Shown in pieces: positions 30,318 to 38,150 of a stretch of DNA of 58,549 nt (its first letter is position 1; each line of letters starts with the position of its first letter). This stretch comes from Candidatus Buchananbacteria bacterium. Its GTDB lineage: Bacteria; Patescibacteriota; Patescibacteriia; 2-01-FULL-39-33. A program made the position numbers and the translations under genes. The stretch is taken from the NCBI GenBank assembly GCA_030650095.1, contig JAUSEE010000031.1:1-58549 (forward strand), written 5' to 3'. The notes under the pieces are model-generated. The model made no database searches and was not told the DNA's origin. It saw only the letters and a list, made by a program, of their open reading frames with translations.

Positions 30318-31340
30318 ATGAACAACAAAAACATCAAAGAATTATTTGATGATTTTATTAAACAATGCCGCTACATCACAAAGTTATCTGAATCATCAAT
30401 TGACGGCTATAATTCAACTTTTGAGCTTCTGCTTAAAATCTATCCTGATTTGACAGTCGAAATGCTGACTCCAGCACTAATGACAGAATTCTTTGAAAAA
30501 TTAGAGAAGAGAGCCAGAATAGTTGGGCGAAACAAAACAGTTAAAGTCGGCATTAAAAGCTCAACTGTGGCCACCTATCGATCAAAGCTTAATAAGTTTT
30601 TCAATTGGCTGGTAAGCAATGGATATCTTAAAAGCGATCCCTTTGGGGGGATGGCGTACCCAGATGTCGATTACGACGACAAAAAATTCCTCCGTAAAGA
30701 GGAGTTGGAAAAGATTGTTGCTGCTATTTCCACCAGATCGAATAATCTTCTTGTTAGAAAACGCGATCTAGCCATGTTTTACACTCTGCTTTATTGCGGC
30801 TTAAGGCGCGGGGAATTAATCGGTCTTAAGGTATATGATATTAATCTCGAAAAAAGAGAAATGACTGTGGCAGCAGAAACATCTAAAAGTAAGAATTCTA
30901 GAATTATTCCAATCCACCTAGAGCTAGTAACACTGTTTAAAGATTATTTGGCAGAAAGAAAAAAACTTAGATATCAAACATCATCTCTGTTCGTTTCCAA
31001 TAACAGGGACGCTGGTATTACTTTTAACGGGCTTAAACATTTTGTTGATAACATAAAAAACGCGTCGGGGGTGAATTTTCATCTACACCAACTGCGACAC
31101 ACATTTGCGGTCAATCTATTAAACAATCACAGCGATATAGCAAAATTAAAACAACTAATGGGCCACAGAGATATCAGAATGACTGCCAGCTATCTGCGTT
31201 GCCTGCCCACCGAGTCTATGAGAGCTGATGTAGAATCACTGAGATTAGATAAGATGTGTTGGAGATATTTCAGATATGATTCAGAGGATGTTTGCCAATC
31301 TGCGACCGTAAATGTTCGGCAGAAGCGGCCAAATAAATAG
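30318..31340 (+). CDS. Tyrosine recombinase (integrase) 1
   Basis: 340 residues of the XerC/D-like phage-integrase superfamily. N-terminal SAM-like core-binding domain at about residues 8-110 and catalytic domain at about 120-315. Catalytic residues: Arg in CGLRRGELIGL, Lys in the beta-hairpin region TSKSKNSRIIP, His-x-x-Arg in LHQLRHTFAV, His in LMGHRDIRM and a Tyr in TASYLRC. All needed residues are present. The C-terminal 40 residues extend beyond the tyrosine and are encoded by DNA overlapping the 3' end of the opposing recombinase gene by 71 bp. With its partner it probably catalyses integration into the tRNA-Thr anticodon loop. Confidence 0.92.
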   Translation: MNNKNIKELFDDFIKQCRYITKLSESSIDGYNSTFELLLKIYPDLTVEMLTPALMTEFFEKLEKRARIVGRNKTVKVGIKSSTVATYRSKLNKFFNWLVSNGYLKSDPFGGMAYPDVDYDDKKFLRKEELEKIVAAISTRSNNLLVRKRDLAMFYTLLYCGLRRGELIGLKVYDINLEKREMTVAAETSKSKNSRIIPIHLELVTLFKDYLAERKKLRYQTSSLFVSNNRDAGITFNGLKHFVDNIKNASGVNFHLHQLRHTFAVNLLNNHSDIAKLKQLMGHRDIRMTASYLRCLPTESMRADVESLRLDKMCWRYFRYDSEDVCQSATVNVRQKRPNK

Positions 31341-32163
31341 TAGTGGTCTTAATATCGCTGTGACCCATCATTTTAGAAAGAGAAAATATGTCACTGCCTC
31401 CTTCCAACATCAGAGTGGCAAAAGTATGACGAAGTTTATGAACACCAAAATTCTTACCCATAGCTCTGGTGATATTCAGCATCAAGCGCTTTAAGCCGTC
31501 TTCGCTTAAATCCAAATTTTTATTTAGAGCAGTGAAAAAACCAGGACAAGATTTACCCAGATTTTGGCGTTCTGCCAAATAACGTTTTAAAATTTCAGCC
31601 AGTTTATCACAGATTGGAACCACTCTGTCTTTGCTACCCTTACCCATTCTGACAAAAATTGACCTGTTCAATAAATCAACATCAGCATATCTAAGATTCA
31701 ACAATTCTTTCTTTCTTAATCCAGCAAAGAGAAAAACAGACAACACAGCTTGATTTCTGTACTTTGAAAATTTATTTTGATAAGGATAATTATAGGCAAT
31801 TTCCAAGAGTCGCATAGCTTCTTGCTTAGTAAGCCTGGGTGGCAATTTTTTCTCCACCTTGGGCAATTCCATATCTTCTGCTGGGTTGATCTCAATATAT
31901 TTTTCTTTTTGGCACCAGCGAAAGAAAACCACTAATGATTTAAGAAAGGTAATGAAAGAATTGGCTGACCAATGCCTTACTGTGCGGCCATAGAGAAAAA
32001 ATTCCCTGATATTTTTCTCATTAGCTTCTTCAACATGACTAATGCCAGAAAACTTGACATAAATGCTAATGGAATAACGATAGCGTTTTATGGTGCAGGG
32101 GGAATAACCGCGAATAAAAGAAGAATGCTCACAGAATTGATCAGTTAAAGTTTTTATTTCCAT
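31270..32163 (-). CDS. Tyrosine recombinase (integrase) 2
   Basis: 297 residues, XerC/D length. Core-binding domain about 5-95 (FCEHSSFIRGYSPCTIKRYR), catalytic domain about 105-290 with Arg in AGLRKKELLNLRY, Lys in GKGSKDRVVPI, His-x-x-Arg in VHKLRHTFATLM, His in MMGHSDIKT and Tyr in TTIYLAA, followed by a short tail. A good GGAGGTG lies 8 nt before the ATG. It faces recombinase 1 convergently. The tRNA-Thr rescue copy begins 44 nt upstream, on the same strand but upstream of it, so the two may share a transcript: intron-tRNA first, recombinase after. A two-recombinase module would allow an asymmetric synapse. Confidence 0.92.
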   Translation of the reverse strand: MEIKTLTDQFCEHSSFIRGYSPCTIKRYRYSISIYVKFSGISHVEEANEKNIREFFLYGRTVRHWSANSFITFLKSLVVFFRWCQKEKYIEINPAEDMELPKVEKKLPPRLTKQEAMRLLEIAYNYPYQNKFSKYRNQAVLSVFLFAGLRKKELLNLRYADVDLLNRSIFVRMGKGSKDRVVPICDKLAEILKRYLAERQNLGKSCPGFFTALNKNLDLSEDGLKRLMLNITRAMGKNFGVHKLRHTFATLMLEGGSDIFSLSKMMGHSDIKTTTIYLAASAEHLRSQIGKHPLNHI

Positions 32164-32206
32164 AAAAATAACACCTCCGAGATTTCAAAAGTGTTATTCT
32201 TGATTG

Positions 32207-32478
32207 AGCCGTTGTCCAGGATTGAACTGGAGACCTCATCCTTCGATTACACCTCTATTTCAAAATATATTAGAGGACTAGACTGTATATCAAGCATGGC
32301 CTTTCGGCTTTAGCTTCCCTTGTCAGTCGTTCGGGCGTGTCAGAGTGAGTGACGCCACGGTCTTAACCATTACTGGCCTTTGACCGTTATTGGGGATTCA
32401 ACAACCAGTTTCCTGATTGAAGGGCGAAGCCTTTTCGGCTCACCATGGATGCGCTCTACCAACTGAGCTACAACGGCA
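32207..32478 (-). tRNA. trnT: tRNA-Thr (GGT anticodon) interrupted by a group I intron
   Basis: Minus strand: 5' exon 32478-32442 (acceptor GCCGTTG, D-arm GCTCAGTTGGTAGAGC, anticodon stem CATCC and loop ATGGT) and 3' exon 32243-32207 (AAGGATG, variable loop, T-arm TCCAG-TTCAATC-CTGGA, acceptor CAACGGC). Splicing between positions 36 and 37 yields a perfect 72-nt tRNA identical to the host gene rebuilt from attL and attR. It is inside the element and would replace the tRNA destroyed by integration. Confidence 0.88.
32244..32441 (-). other. Group I self-splicing intron in the anticodon loop of tRNA-Thr
   Basis: 198 bp without an open frame. Exon end GGT pairs with intron GCC, giving P1 (GGT-GAGCC-gaaaa-GGCTTC-GCC) with the canonical U-G pair at the 5' splice site. 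The intron ends in G. GACTG and CAGTC can form P7, and CCTCTA...TAGAGG a P9 hairpin next to the 3' splice site. The minimal size and anticodon-loop position resemble tRNA group I introns of bacteria. Splicing has not been tested. Confidence 0.85.
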
Positions 32479-32594
32479 TAATTTTTTAAATTGTCATGTG
32501 TCTATCAGACCTACTCCAGTAAAGAGTTGGTCTATGTTTTCTACTTTATAGCTAAATTTAGAATCAAAACAGGGTTATGCACAGTCCCATATCA
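32479..32594. other. Right end of the element
   Basis: About 115 bp between the 5' end of the rescue tRNA and the attR core. It has no gene; it must carry the promoter of the rescue tRNA (AT-rich stretch around 32480-32560) and the recombinase arm sites, if any. Confidence 0.5.
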
Positions 32595-32632
32595 TTACCA
32601 TGGATGCGCTCTACCAACTGAGCTACAACGGC
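32595..32632 (-). repeat. attR: 5' half of tRNA-Thr(GGT) at the right element end
   Basis: Core TTACCAT (32595-32601) followed by GGATGCGCTCTACCAACTGA... to the 5' end of the tRNA at 32632. It equals exon 1 of the rescue copy. On the minus strand the host tRNA starts normally but runs into element sequence after the anticodon loop, so the gene is broken. Confidence 0.85.
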
Positions 32633-32693
32633 GTAATTTAAAATAAAAACTAGGAAAAGTCTAGTTATTAGCTTTGTTATACTAACAAATTTT

Positions 32694-33548
32694 TTATAAA
32701 TTTTCAATAGCTTTCTGTAAATCGGCTAATTTAGCATTATCCGGATTAATCTTCTTTAAATTATTAAAAGCGTCCTTGGCTAAACCGCGATCTTTCATTT
32801 TTAGGCTCATGTCCAATAATTTATCCAGGTATTTAGGATTATTGGGATCAATGGAAGTGGCTTTTAAATAAGAATCCAGGGCCCTATTGTCTTTCTTCAT
32901 AGCCTCATAAACCTGCCCCAAATCTTCGTAATAAACGGCTATTTTAGAATCAATATCCAATTTAGACAAAGCCTCGGCCTCTAATTCTTCCATTTTATGG
33001 CCTCTGATAATTTTCTTGCCGCCATCGCCAACTAATTTTAGCTTTAATAAATATTTGTAAATCTCCTCGGCTTGATCATAGCTTTTGGTAGAAAAATAAA
33101 GATCACCCAGCATTTCATAGGCCTGGATATTTTTATTATCTTTGGCAATTATTTCAATTAATGATTTTTCGGCTTCGGCTGATTGATTTTCGTCAATGAA
33201 TTTATCCGATTCTTTAAAAAGTTCTTCGATTGTTTTTGGTTTTAAATTTTCATCTTTATTTGCTTCATATTTCTTTTCCAGTTCGACCACAATTTTCTGA
33301 ATCTGTTTTATTTTGCCCGATAGCAACCCGCTTCTAACAGAAGTAACTTTGCTGATTTTGGCTTTTAAATTATGGCTCAATCTTAAAAATTTGGCTTCCA
33401 ATATTTTATTTTTAATCAATCCCTGTTTCTCTTCTGTTAAAGATTCAATATTAAGATTCTTCAAATCCGGAATCTTCTTAAAAATCATATAACCCAAAAC
33501 AACTACGCCCAGAATTACTACTGCTAGTGAAATTATAAATATAATCAT
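32694..33548 (-). CDS. Membrane-anchored TPR protein
   Basis: 284 residues. One N-terminal membrane segment (residues 2-24) is followed by a charged linker and at least four tetratricopeptide repeats (about 115-280: AYEMLGDLYFSTKSYDQAEE, VYYEDLGQVYEAMKKDNRAL, SYLKATSIDPNNPKYL). The TPRs probably face the cytoplasm and tether partners to the membrane. Its ATG overlaps the tpiA stop codon by 4 nt (ATGA), so it is translationally coupled to tpiA. It is the last gene of the minus-strand chain scpA-scpB-dacA-tpiA-this gene. Function unknown. Confidence 0.8.
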   Translation of the reverse strand: MIIFIISLAVVILGVVVLGYMIFKKIPDLKNLNIESLTEEKQGLIKNKILEAKFLRLSHNLKAKISKVTSVRSGLLSGKIKQIQKIVVELEKKYEANKDENLKPKTIEELFKESDKFIDENQSAEAEKSLIEIIAKDNKNIQAYEMLGDLYFSTKSYDQAEEIYKYLLKLKLVGDGGKKIIRGHKMEELEAEALSKLDIDSKIAVYYEDLGQVYEAMKKDNRALDSYLKATSIDPNNPKYLDKLLDMSLKMKDRGLAKDAFNNLKKINPDNAKLADLQKAIENL

Positions 33549-34300
33549 AAAGATTTAACAATTTCTTTGAACTTATTAATTTCCAAGCTGGCCCCGCCCA
33601 CCAAGAAGCCATCCAACAATTTAAGCTGGGAAAAGCCGACAGCGCCATCAGAATCAACACTGCCACCGTACACCATCCTGACATTATTTTTAACAACTGT
33701 CAATGGATAGATATCAATCAAAACTTGCTGTATCAATTCAAAAACTCTGGCCACTTCTTCCGGCTCGGCTATATCGCCGGAACCAATAGCCCAAACAGGC
33801 TCGTAAGCAATTACAATATCTTCATTGTCAACAATATTTACGCCATCTAAACATTCCTTTAACTGATGGTACAAAACATTGTCAGTAAGGCCTTCATGCC
33901 TTTCGTCTTTGGTTTCGCCAATGCACAAAATAGGTGTTAAATTATTTTCTAAACAAATATTTACTTTTTTATTCACCATTAAATTCGTCTCGCCCAAATA
34001 TTTACGCCTTTCGCTGTGGCCGACTATAGTATACTGGCAACCGATTTCCTGTAAAACGGCTGGCGATGTTTCACCGGTATAAGCGCCGTTTTCTTCCCAA
34101 AAAACATTTTGAGCGCCCAGTTTAAGATTGGTATTTTTAATCAGGCCAGCCACAGATGAAAGAGCCACAGCCGAAGGGCAAACAATAATATCTTTATCTT
34201 TTATTTCACTTAAATCGTCTTTAACTTGAGAAGTTAAATCAAGCGTCTTTTGAAATGACAAATTCATTTTCCAATTAGCTATGATGATAGGTTTTTTCAT
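33545..34300 (-). CDS. tpiA: Triosephosphate isomerase
   Basis: 251 residues from the ATG at 34300, which overlaps the stop of the carboxypeptidase gene by 4 nt; the ORF-track TTG at 34312 is four codons too long. The enzyme interconverts dihydroxyacetone phosphate and glyceraldehyde 3-phosphate in glycolysis. Active-site residues are all present: Lys in IIANWKMN, His in IVGHSERR, Glu in AYEPVWAIGSG, and the phosphate-binding YGGSVDSDGA and LVGGASL near the C-terminus. Full typical length. Confidence 0.97.
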   Translation of the reverse strand: MKKPIIIANWKMNLSFQKTLDLTSQVKDDLSEIKDKDIIVCPSAVALSSVAGLIKNTNLKLGAQNVFWEENGAYTGETSPAVLQEIGCQYTIVGHSERRKYLGETNLMVNKKVNICLENNLTPILCIGETKDERHEGLTDNVLYHQLKECLDGVNIVDNEDIVIAYEPVWAIGSGDIAEPEEVARVFELIQQVLIDIYPLTVVKNNVRMVYGGSVDSDGAVGFSQLKLLDGFLVGGASLEINKFKEIVKSL

Positions 34301-35241
34301 ATATTTGACCAATTAAAATTATTAAAAACCCAATAAGCCAAGCTTTTGGTATCGGTAAACCGGCTGTTAATAGTAGAACTGCCTAAAACAATCACTAGAA
34401 TCCGGCGATTACCGCTGTCACTAACTCGGCTGGCAAAATTATAGCCGGCTATTTCCAAATAACCTGTTTTGCCATTTTCTACTTTGTAACTTTGATCTCC
34501 CAAACCAAATTCCTGGTTTAATATTTTATCAGTACTTTTTATATTTCGAGTTAAGCCTCTATTTATTATAGTAATGGTGTAAGATTCAGTGCCGGTGACT
34601 TCTTTAATGCGGCTACTATCAAAAGCGGCTTTAGATAGAATAGCCAGATCCACGGCAGTAGATTTATTGTAATTGCTCAAACCCGTCACATCCGAAAAAG
34701 AGGTGCTGTTCATACGAAGCTCCTTAGCTTTTTCATTCATTTTACTGACAAATTCATCCAAACTTAAACCGGTTGATCTGGCCAAGGCCACTGTGGCTTC
34801 ATTGGAAGAAGAAATTAAAGAGGCATGAAAAAGATCAGAAACGCTAATCACTTCTCCATTGATCAGATACTGAATGCCGCCATCGCGGTAATCCAAATCA
34901 GATATTTTTACCGAACTATCCCAACCGGGGTTATAATCCAAAAATACCAAAGCGGTCATTAATTTGGTAAGGCTGGCAATGGAACGGACTTCCTGTGAAT
35001 TTTTATCATAAAGAATTTTATTGGTTTTATCATCAACCACCAAAACGCTTTGAGCCGAAACATTTACTCCTAAACTGTATTTAGAATCATCTTTTTGTGG
35101 AGCCTTTTTTTCTAAAGACCTCACTTCAGCCTGCTCGAGGCGGTATTCCGGCCGGATTAAACTATCCAGGGTCATTTGCCCGCCCGCCTGTGATTTTAAA
35201 AACAAACTGGTTAGTATTAAATTGACTAAGAGTTCAAACAT
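34297..35241 (-). CDS. dacA: D-alanyl-D-alanine carboxypeptidase (S11, PBP5-like)
   Basis: 314 residues. N-terminal hydrophobic segment (residues 1-16) acts as signal or anchor. The three penicillin-binding motifs are intact: SLTK (SIASLTKLMTALV), SSN (HASLISSSNEATVALA) and KTG (NGKTGYLEIAGYNF). The enzyme trims the terminal D-Ala of peptidoglycan stem peptides outside the cell. The C-terminal membrane-binding domain of classical PBP5 is missing, so the form is short. It is 14 nt behind scpB and overlaps tpiA by 4 nt, an unusual but evidently fixed operon arrangement. Confidence 0.93.
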   Translation of the reverse strand: MFELLVNLILTSLFLKSQAGGQMTLDSLIRPEYRLEQAEVRSLEKKAPQKDDSKYSLGVNVSAQSVLVVDDKTNKILYDKNSQEVRSIASLTKLMTALVFLDYNPGWDSSVKISDLDYRDGGIQYLINGEVISVSDLFHASLISSSNEATVALARSTGLSLDEFVSKMNEKAKELRMNSTSFSDVTGLSNYNKSTAVDLAILSKAAFDSSRIKEVTGTESYTITIINRGLTRNIKSTDKILNQEFGLGDQSYKVENGKTGYLEIAGYNFASRVSDSGNRRILVIVLGSSTINSRFTDTKSLAYWVFNNFNWSNI

Positions 35242-35255
35242 GGAAATTAATATTA

Positions 35256-35849
35256 TTATTCGCTTATTTCTTGACTGTTTATTGTCTCGCCGGTATTTTT
35301 ATTGTCGTTTATGCCGGATAATAATTTATCCAGATTATTATTACGGTTCAATTTTTCAAAATCAGGCAAATCTTCTATCTTCTTTAGTCCTAAATATTTT
35401 AGAAAATCAAAAGTAATGCTATAAAAAACAGTCATCTTTTTGGCATCTTCTTTGGCCTCAATCAAGCCCCGAATCAGCAGATTGCGCAAGATAACACTGC
35501 AATTGACACCTCGGATTAATTCTAATTCCGCTTTGGATATAGGCGCGCGATAAGCGATAATGGTGAGTGTTTCAAGCGATGGCTTGGTTAGTTCGCCTGT
35601 CACCTCGCTTTTAATGAATTTTTTGACCGCTTCGCTGGAATCATTTGAAGTGGCTAGCTGATACTTATCATCTATTTTAATAATAACAATTCCGCCGTCT
35701 TTAGCCTGATATTCCTTTTCCAAATCAGCTAAAACATCAGTTACTTCTTTTAAGTTAGCCGAGATGGACTTAGATAGCTCCTTAATAGATAAAGGCTTAT
35801 GAGAAATGAAAAGCAAGCTTTCAATATTATTTTTCAATTTCTTATTCAT
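35256..35849 (-). CDS. scpB: Chromosome segregation and condensation protein ScpB
   Basis: 197 residues. Two winged-helix domains: residues about 5-80 (ESLLFISHKPLSIKELSKSI) and 85-160 (LTIIAYRAPISKAELELIRG). The family motif AYRAP-I-S-K-A-E-x-x-x-I-R-G is present. ScpB dimers bind ScpA and SMC to form the bacterial condensin that organises and segregates chromosomes. It lies 22 nt behind scpA on the same strand. The acidic, asparagine-rich C-terminus (about 165-197) is disordered and lineage-specific. Confidence 0.95.
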   Translation of the reverse strand: MNKKLKNNIESLLFISHKPLSIKELSKSISANLKEVTDVLADLEKEYQAKDGGIVIIKIDDKYQLATSNDSSEAVKKFIKSEVTGELTKPSLETLTIIAYRAPISKAELELIRGVNCSVILRNLLIRGLIEAKEDAKKMTVFYSITFDFLKYLGLKKIEDLPDFEKLNRNNNLDKLLSGINDNKNTGETINSQEISE

Positions 35850-35871
35850 TATTATATATGATTATTAATCT

Positions 35872-36570
35872 TTAGGCTTTTTCCACAAAAATATCATCAA
35901 ATACCCCGCCTTGGTTCACAGCCACCTCCCCTGATTTTATCAGCTCCAAGAGAGCCATAAAACTGATAACTATTTCGGTCCTATTTTTAGCATCAATTAA
36001 GACATCGCGAAAATTAATTTTTTTCAGTTTCAAAATTGCGTCCCTGATACTGGTGACTTTTTCTTTCAAGGTAACCGTTTGCTGCATTACTTTCTGCGGC
36101 AGATTAACCACATAATCTATACGCGCTAGTATCTCCGCATAAATGGCGCCCAGATCACCGGCAATTAGCGCTTGGGGCGGTGAAAATGCAGTTTCCACAC
36201 TAAAAGAAATCTTATCTCGGCTAAACAAAAAATTATTGCCGGCGATTATTTTTTCAATATTTTTGGAAGCATCCAAATAATCCTTGTACATTTTCAGCTG
36301 GGCTTCCAATTGCTCGGCACTATCCTCTTCGTCATCGGCTAATTGAGGTATTAAGGTCTTGGATTTTATGACTAAGAGTTTAGTGGCTACTACCAAAAAA
36401 TCAGCCAGTTCAGTGGCGCTGATTTCTGGATGATTATCTAAATAAGCCAAATACCCATCAGTGACTTCGGCTAAGGCAACTTGGGAAATATCCATTTCCC
36501 GGCTTTCTATAAGCTGCAGGAGCAAATCCAAGGGGCCCTGAAATTTTTCCAAAGCTATTTTATAATCCAT
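35872..36570 (-). CDS. scpA: Chromosome segregation and condensation protein ScpA
   Basis: 232 residues, kleisin of bacterial condensin. The N-terminal kleisin motif YKIALEKFQGPLDLLLQLIE is nearly consensus and is followed by M-D-I-S-Q-V-A-L-A-E-V-T and the LADFLVVATKLLVIKSK helix that contacts the SMC neck. The C-terminal winged helix (about 185-232, ALLELIKSGEVAVNQGGVF) binds the SMC head. The gene begins at the base after the YbaK-family stop and is followed by scpB, as in most bacteria. Confidence 0.95.
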   Translation of the reverse strand: MDYKIALEKFQGPLDLLLQLIESREMDISQVALAEVTDGYLAYLDNHPEISATELADFLVVATKLLVIKSKTLIPQLADDEEDSAEQLEAQLKMYKDYLDASKNIEKIIAGNNFLFSRDKISFSVETAFSPPQALIAGDLGAIYAEILARIDYVVNLPQKVMQQTVTLKEKVTSIRDAILKLKKINFRDVLIDAKNRTEIVISFMALLELIKSGEVAVNQGGVFDDIFVEKA

Positions 36571-37167
36571 TTATCTTTTTTTCTTTTTGGCCGCTGTTTT
36601 CTTTTTAGCCGGTTTTTTCTTAGGAAAAGATTTCTTCTTGGCTGCTGCCTTTTTCTTAACCTTGATCATTTTTCTTTTGGTATTTTTGGGTATCTTATAA
36701 CCGCCTTTCATGGCAATATCGGCCATTTTCGCTTCCTCCATTTGAATAAAATCCTTCACCTTGATAAAAACACTGTCGGTAACGCTGCCGGTGCTAAAGA
36801 CCGCTTTTTTGGTGCCAAGCATGGCCTTATCCACTAACATTTCTAATTTGTGCAGTTTGCCAAAAGAAGAAACTGCGCCCGGTTTTATCTTTAAAACTTT
36901 AATTATGACTTTTTCACTGGGAATAGACACCTTCTTGGCTTTCAAGGCCTTTTTTATCTTGTTTAAATCCAGCTTTTTGTCAGCCGGCACGACCACTAGA
37001 GCATAAGTGTTATCGGCTTTGATGATCAAATTCTTGGCGATTTCTTTTAATTCTTTTTTAAGTGTTTGAGCGGCATCATAGGCGGTATAAACAGTTTTAT
37101 GGGCTATTTCCTCATAATCAATATTCTGCTTATCCAAATAACTTTTTATTTTTTTGGGAATTGACAT
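36571..37167 (-). CDS. YbaK/EbsC-family aminoacyl-tRNA deacylase-like protein with lysine-rich tail
   Basis: 198 residues. Residues 1-150 match the YbaK/ProX editing fold: IDYEEIAHKTVYTAYDAA, then KNLIIKADNTYALVVVPAD with the catalytic-site lysine, and PGAVSSFGKLHKLEMLVD with the conserved G-x-x-x-P/S-F-G. Such enzymes hydrolyse mischarged Cys- or Ala-tRNA. The last 40 residues are almost only Lys, Ala and Pro (KKAAAKKKSFPKKKPAKKKT), like histone-H1-type tails, and probably bind nucleic acid. This tail is unusual for the family. It directly precedes scpA. Confidence 0.8.
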   Translation of the reverse strand: MSIPKKIKSYLDKQNIDYEEIAHKTVYTAYDAAQTLKKELKEIAKNLIIKADNTYALVVVPADKKLDLNKIKKALKAKKVSIPSEKVIIKVLKIKPGAVSSFGKLHKLEMLVDKAMLGTKKAVFSTGSVTDSVFIKVKDFIQMEEAKMADIAMKGGYKIPKNTKRKMIKVKKKAAAKKKSFPKKKPAKKKTAAKKKKR

Positions 37168-37199
37168 ATTAAATTATTTAATTAATAGTTATGGCAAAA

Positions 37200-38126
37200 T
37201 TACCTGATAATCGCAGCCCCCGGCTTTTGCAAGTCTAATAAATTAGTAACCTCCTGTTCAAAGCATTGTCGTCCGCTTTGATGATAATACCAATTCTCTC
37301 CGGTCACAAAGTTATTATTATCCGAAGTGTCAGCCGTCAGTTCAAAATCAGCGCATAATTCATATTTGGTTTCGCTGATCACCCGGTATTCATAGAGCTG
37401 TTTGGTTGTGGGATCAATCATATTAGAAAATTTAGGAGCTGATAAATCGCCGGGCAGAGATTTGGTGGAAACATAATCAGAAGCGATCATGTTTTTGATA
37501 TTGTCCAATTTATAAACCCTGTCCTGATCGCGTTTTTGTTTTCTGGTATTTTGAGGTGAATCAATCAAGAAAAATCCGCCCACCACCGAGGCGATGACAG
37601 CCACAACCACTACATAAAAAAATATCTTGGAAACCGAGCTTCTGGAGCCATAATCAGTGCGCTTGAGATCATACCAATAATAGCCGAAGATGCCGCTGGC
37701 AATTAACAATACGACTAAAATCTTTAAAATAGACGCCCAGGTATAACTGCCATCTAAAAATTGGAAAATTAATTGAATCAAACGGCCGATAATATTTAAG
37801 GCGGCAGCTAAAAGAACCAAATAAGTCAGCCAGCGATAAACGCCGCTTTGGTGGTTTAAAACATTATTCTTGTAATGCTTGTGCAAAAAGCCGATTACCA
37901 AGAGAAATATTGGTGCTACAATCAAAGCCGAAGCAATACCAAACTTCAAGCCTGACTGGGAAAAGGAATTATAGAGATAAAGTTCTTTCGGACTAAGAAA
38001 TTTATCGATGATCTGAAAAAGAATTATGCCGATAGAAATCGACATCCAGCTTAAAGTAATCAAGCTGAAAAGGTTGAGGAAAGCGTCCAGCGCCCCCTTG
38101 CCTTTATAATGATCTTGTTCTTCCAT
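37200..38126 (-). CDS. DUF5671-domain membrane protein
   Basis: 308 residues. The N-terminal MEEQDHYKGKGALDAFLNLF leads into a DUF5671-type membrane domain with about six hydrophobic segments (roughly 15-35, 55-78, 92-115, 128-150, 167-187). The remaining 110 residues form a soluble C-terminal domain with two cysteines (YELCADFEL, GRQCFEQEV), probably outside the membrane. This combination is frequent in Patescibacteria and uncharacterised. The first five codons and the A/T-rich leader are shared with the two following paralogous genes. Confidence 0.75.
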   Translation of the reverse strand: MEEQDHYKGKGALDAFLNLFSLITLSWMSISIGIILFQIIDKFLSPKELYLYNSFSQSGLKFGIASALIVAPIFLLVIGFLHKHYKNNVLNHQSGVYRWLTYLVLLAAALNIIGRLIQLIFQFLDGSYTWASILKILVVLLIASGIFGYYWYDLKRTDYGSRSSVSKIFFYVVVVAVIASVVGGFFLIDSPQNTRKQKRDQDRVYKLDNIKNMIASDYVSTKSLPGDLSAPKFSNMIDPTTKQLYEYRVISETKYELCADFELTADTSDNNNFVTGENWYYHQSGRQCFEQEVTNLLDLQKPGAAIIR

Positions 38127-38150
38127 ACATTTAGGTGGTTAAATAATTAT

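Larger units (their letters stand above)
12684..32601. mobile_element. ~19.9-kb integrative element in the anticodon loop of tRNA-Thr(GGT)
   Basis: Bounded by TTACCAT core copies (12684-12690 and 32595-32601), with the two tRNA halves outside. It carries two tyrosine recombinases at the right end, its own intron-interrupted tRNA-Thr(GGT) and about 20 genes. No conjugation, capsid or recognised partition genes were seen, so it may be mobilised by another system or replicate as a plasmid after excision. It is visibly more AT-rich than the ribosomal region. Boundaries are from reconstructed tRNA halves, not from an empty-site comparison. Confidence 0.8.

Noticed and set aside
12691-32594. Element as a prophage or conjugative element
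   Set aside because: No capsid, terminase, portal, relaxase or type IV secretion gene recognised; only integrase, possible annealing protein and zinc-finger genes. The MuF-like cysteine pattern at 16276..16689 is too weak.
34312-34312. TTG start of tpiA in the ORF track
   Set aside because: ATG at 34300 gives the standard N-terminus MKKPIIIANWKMN and a 4-nt ATGA overlap with dacA.
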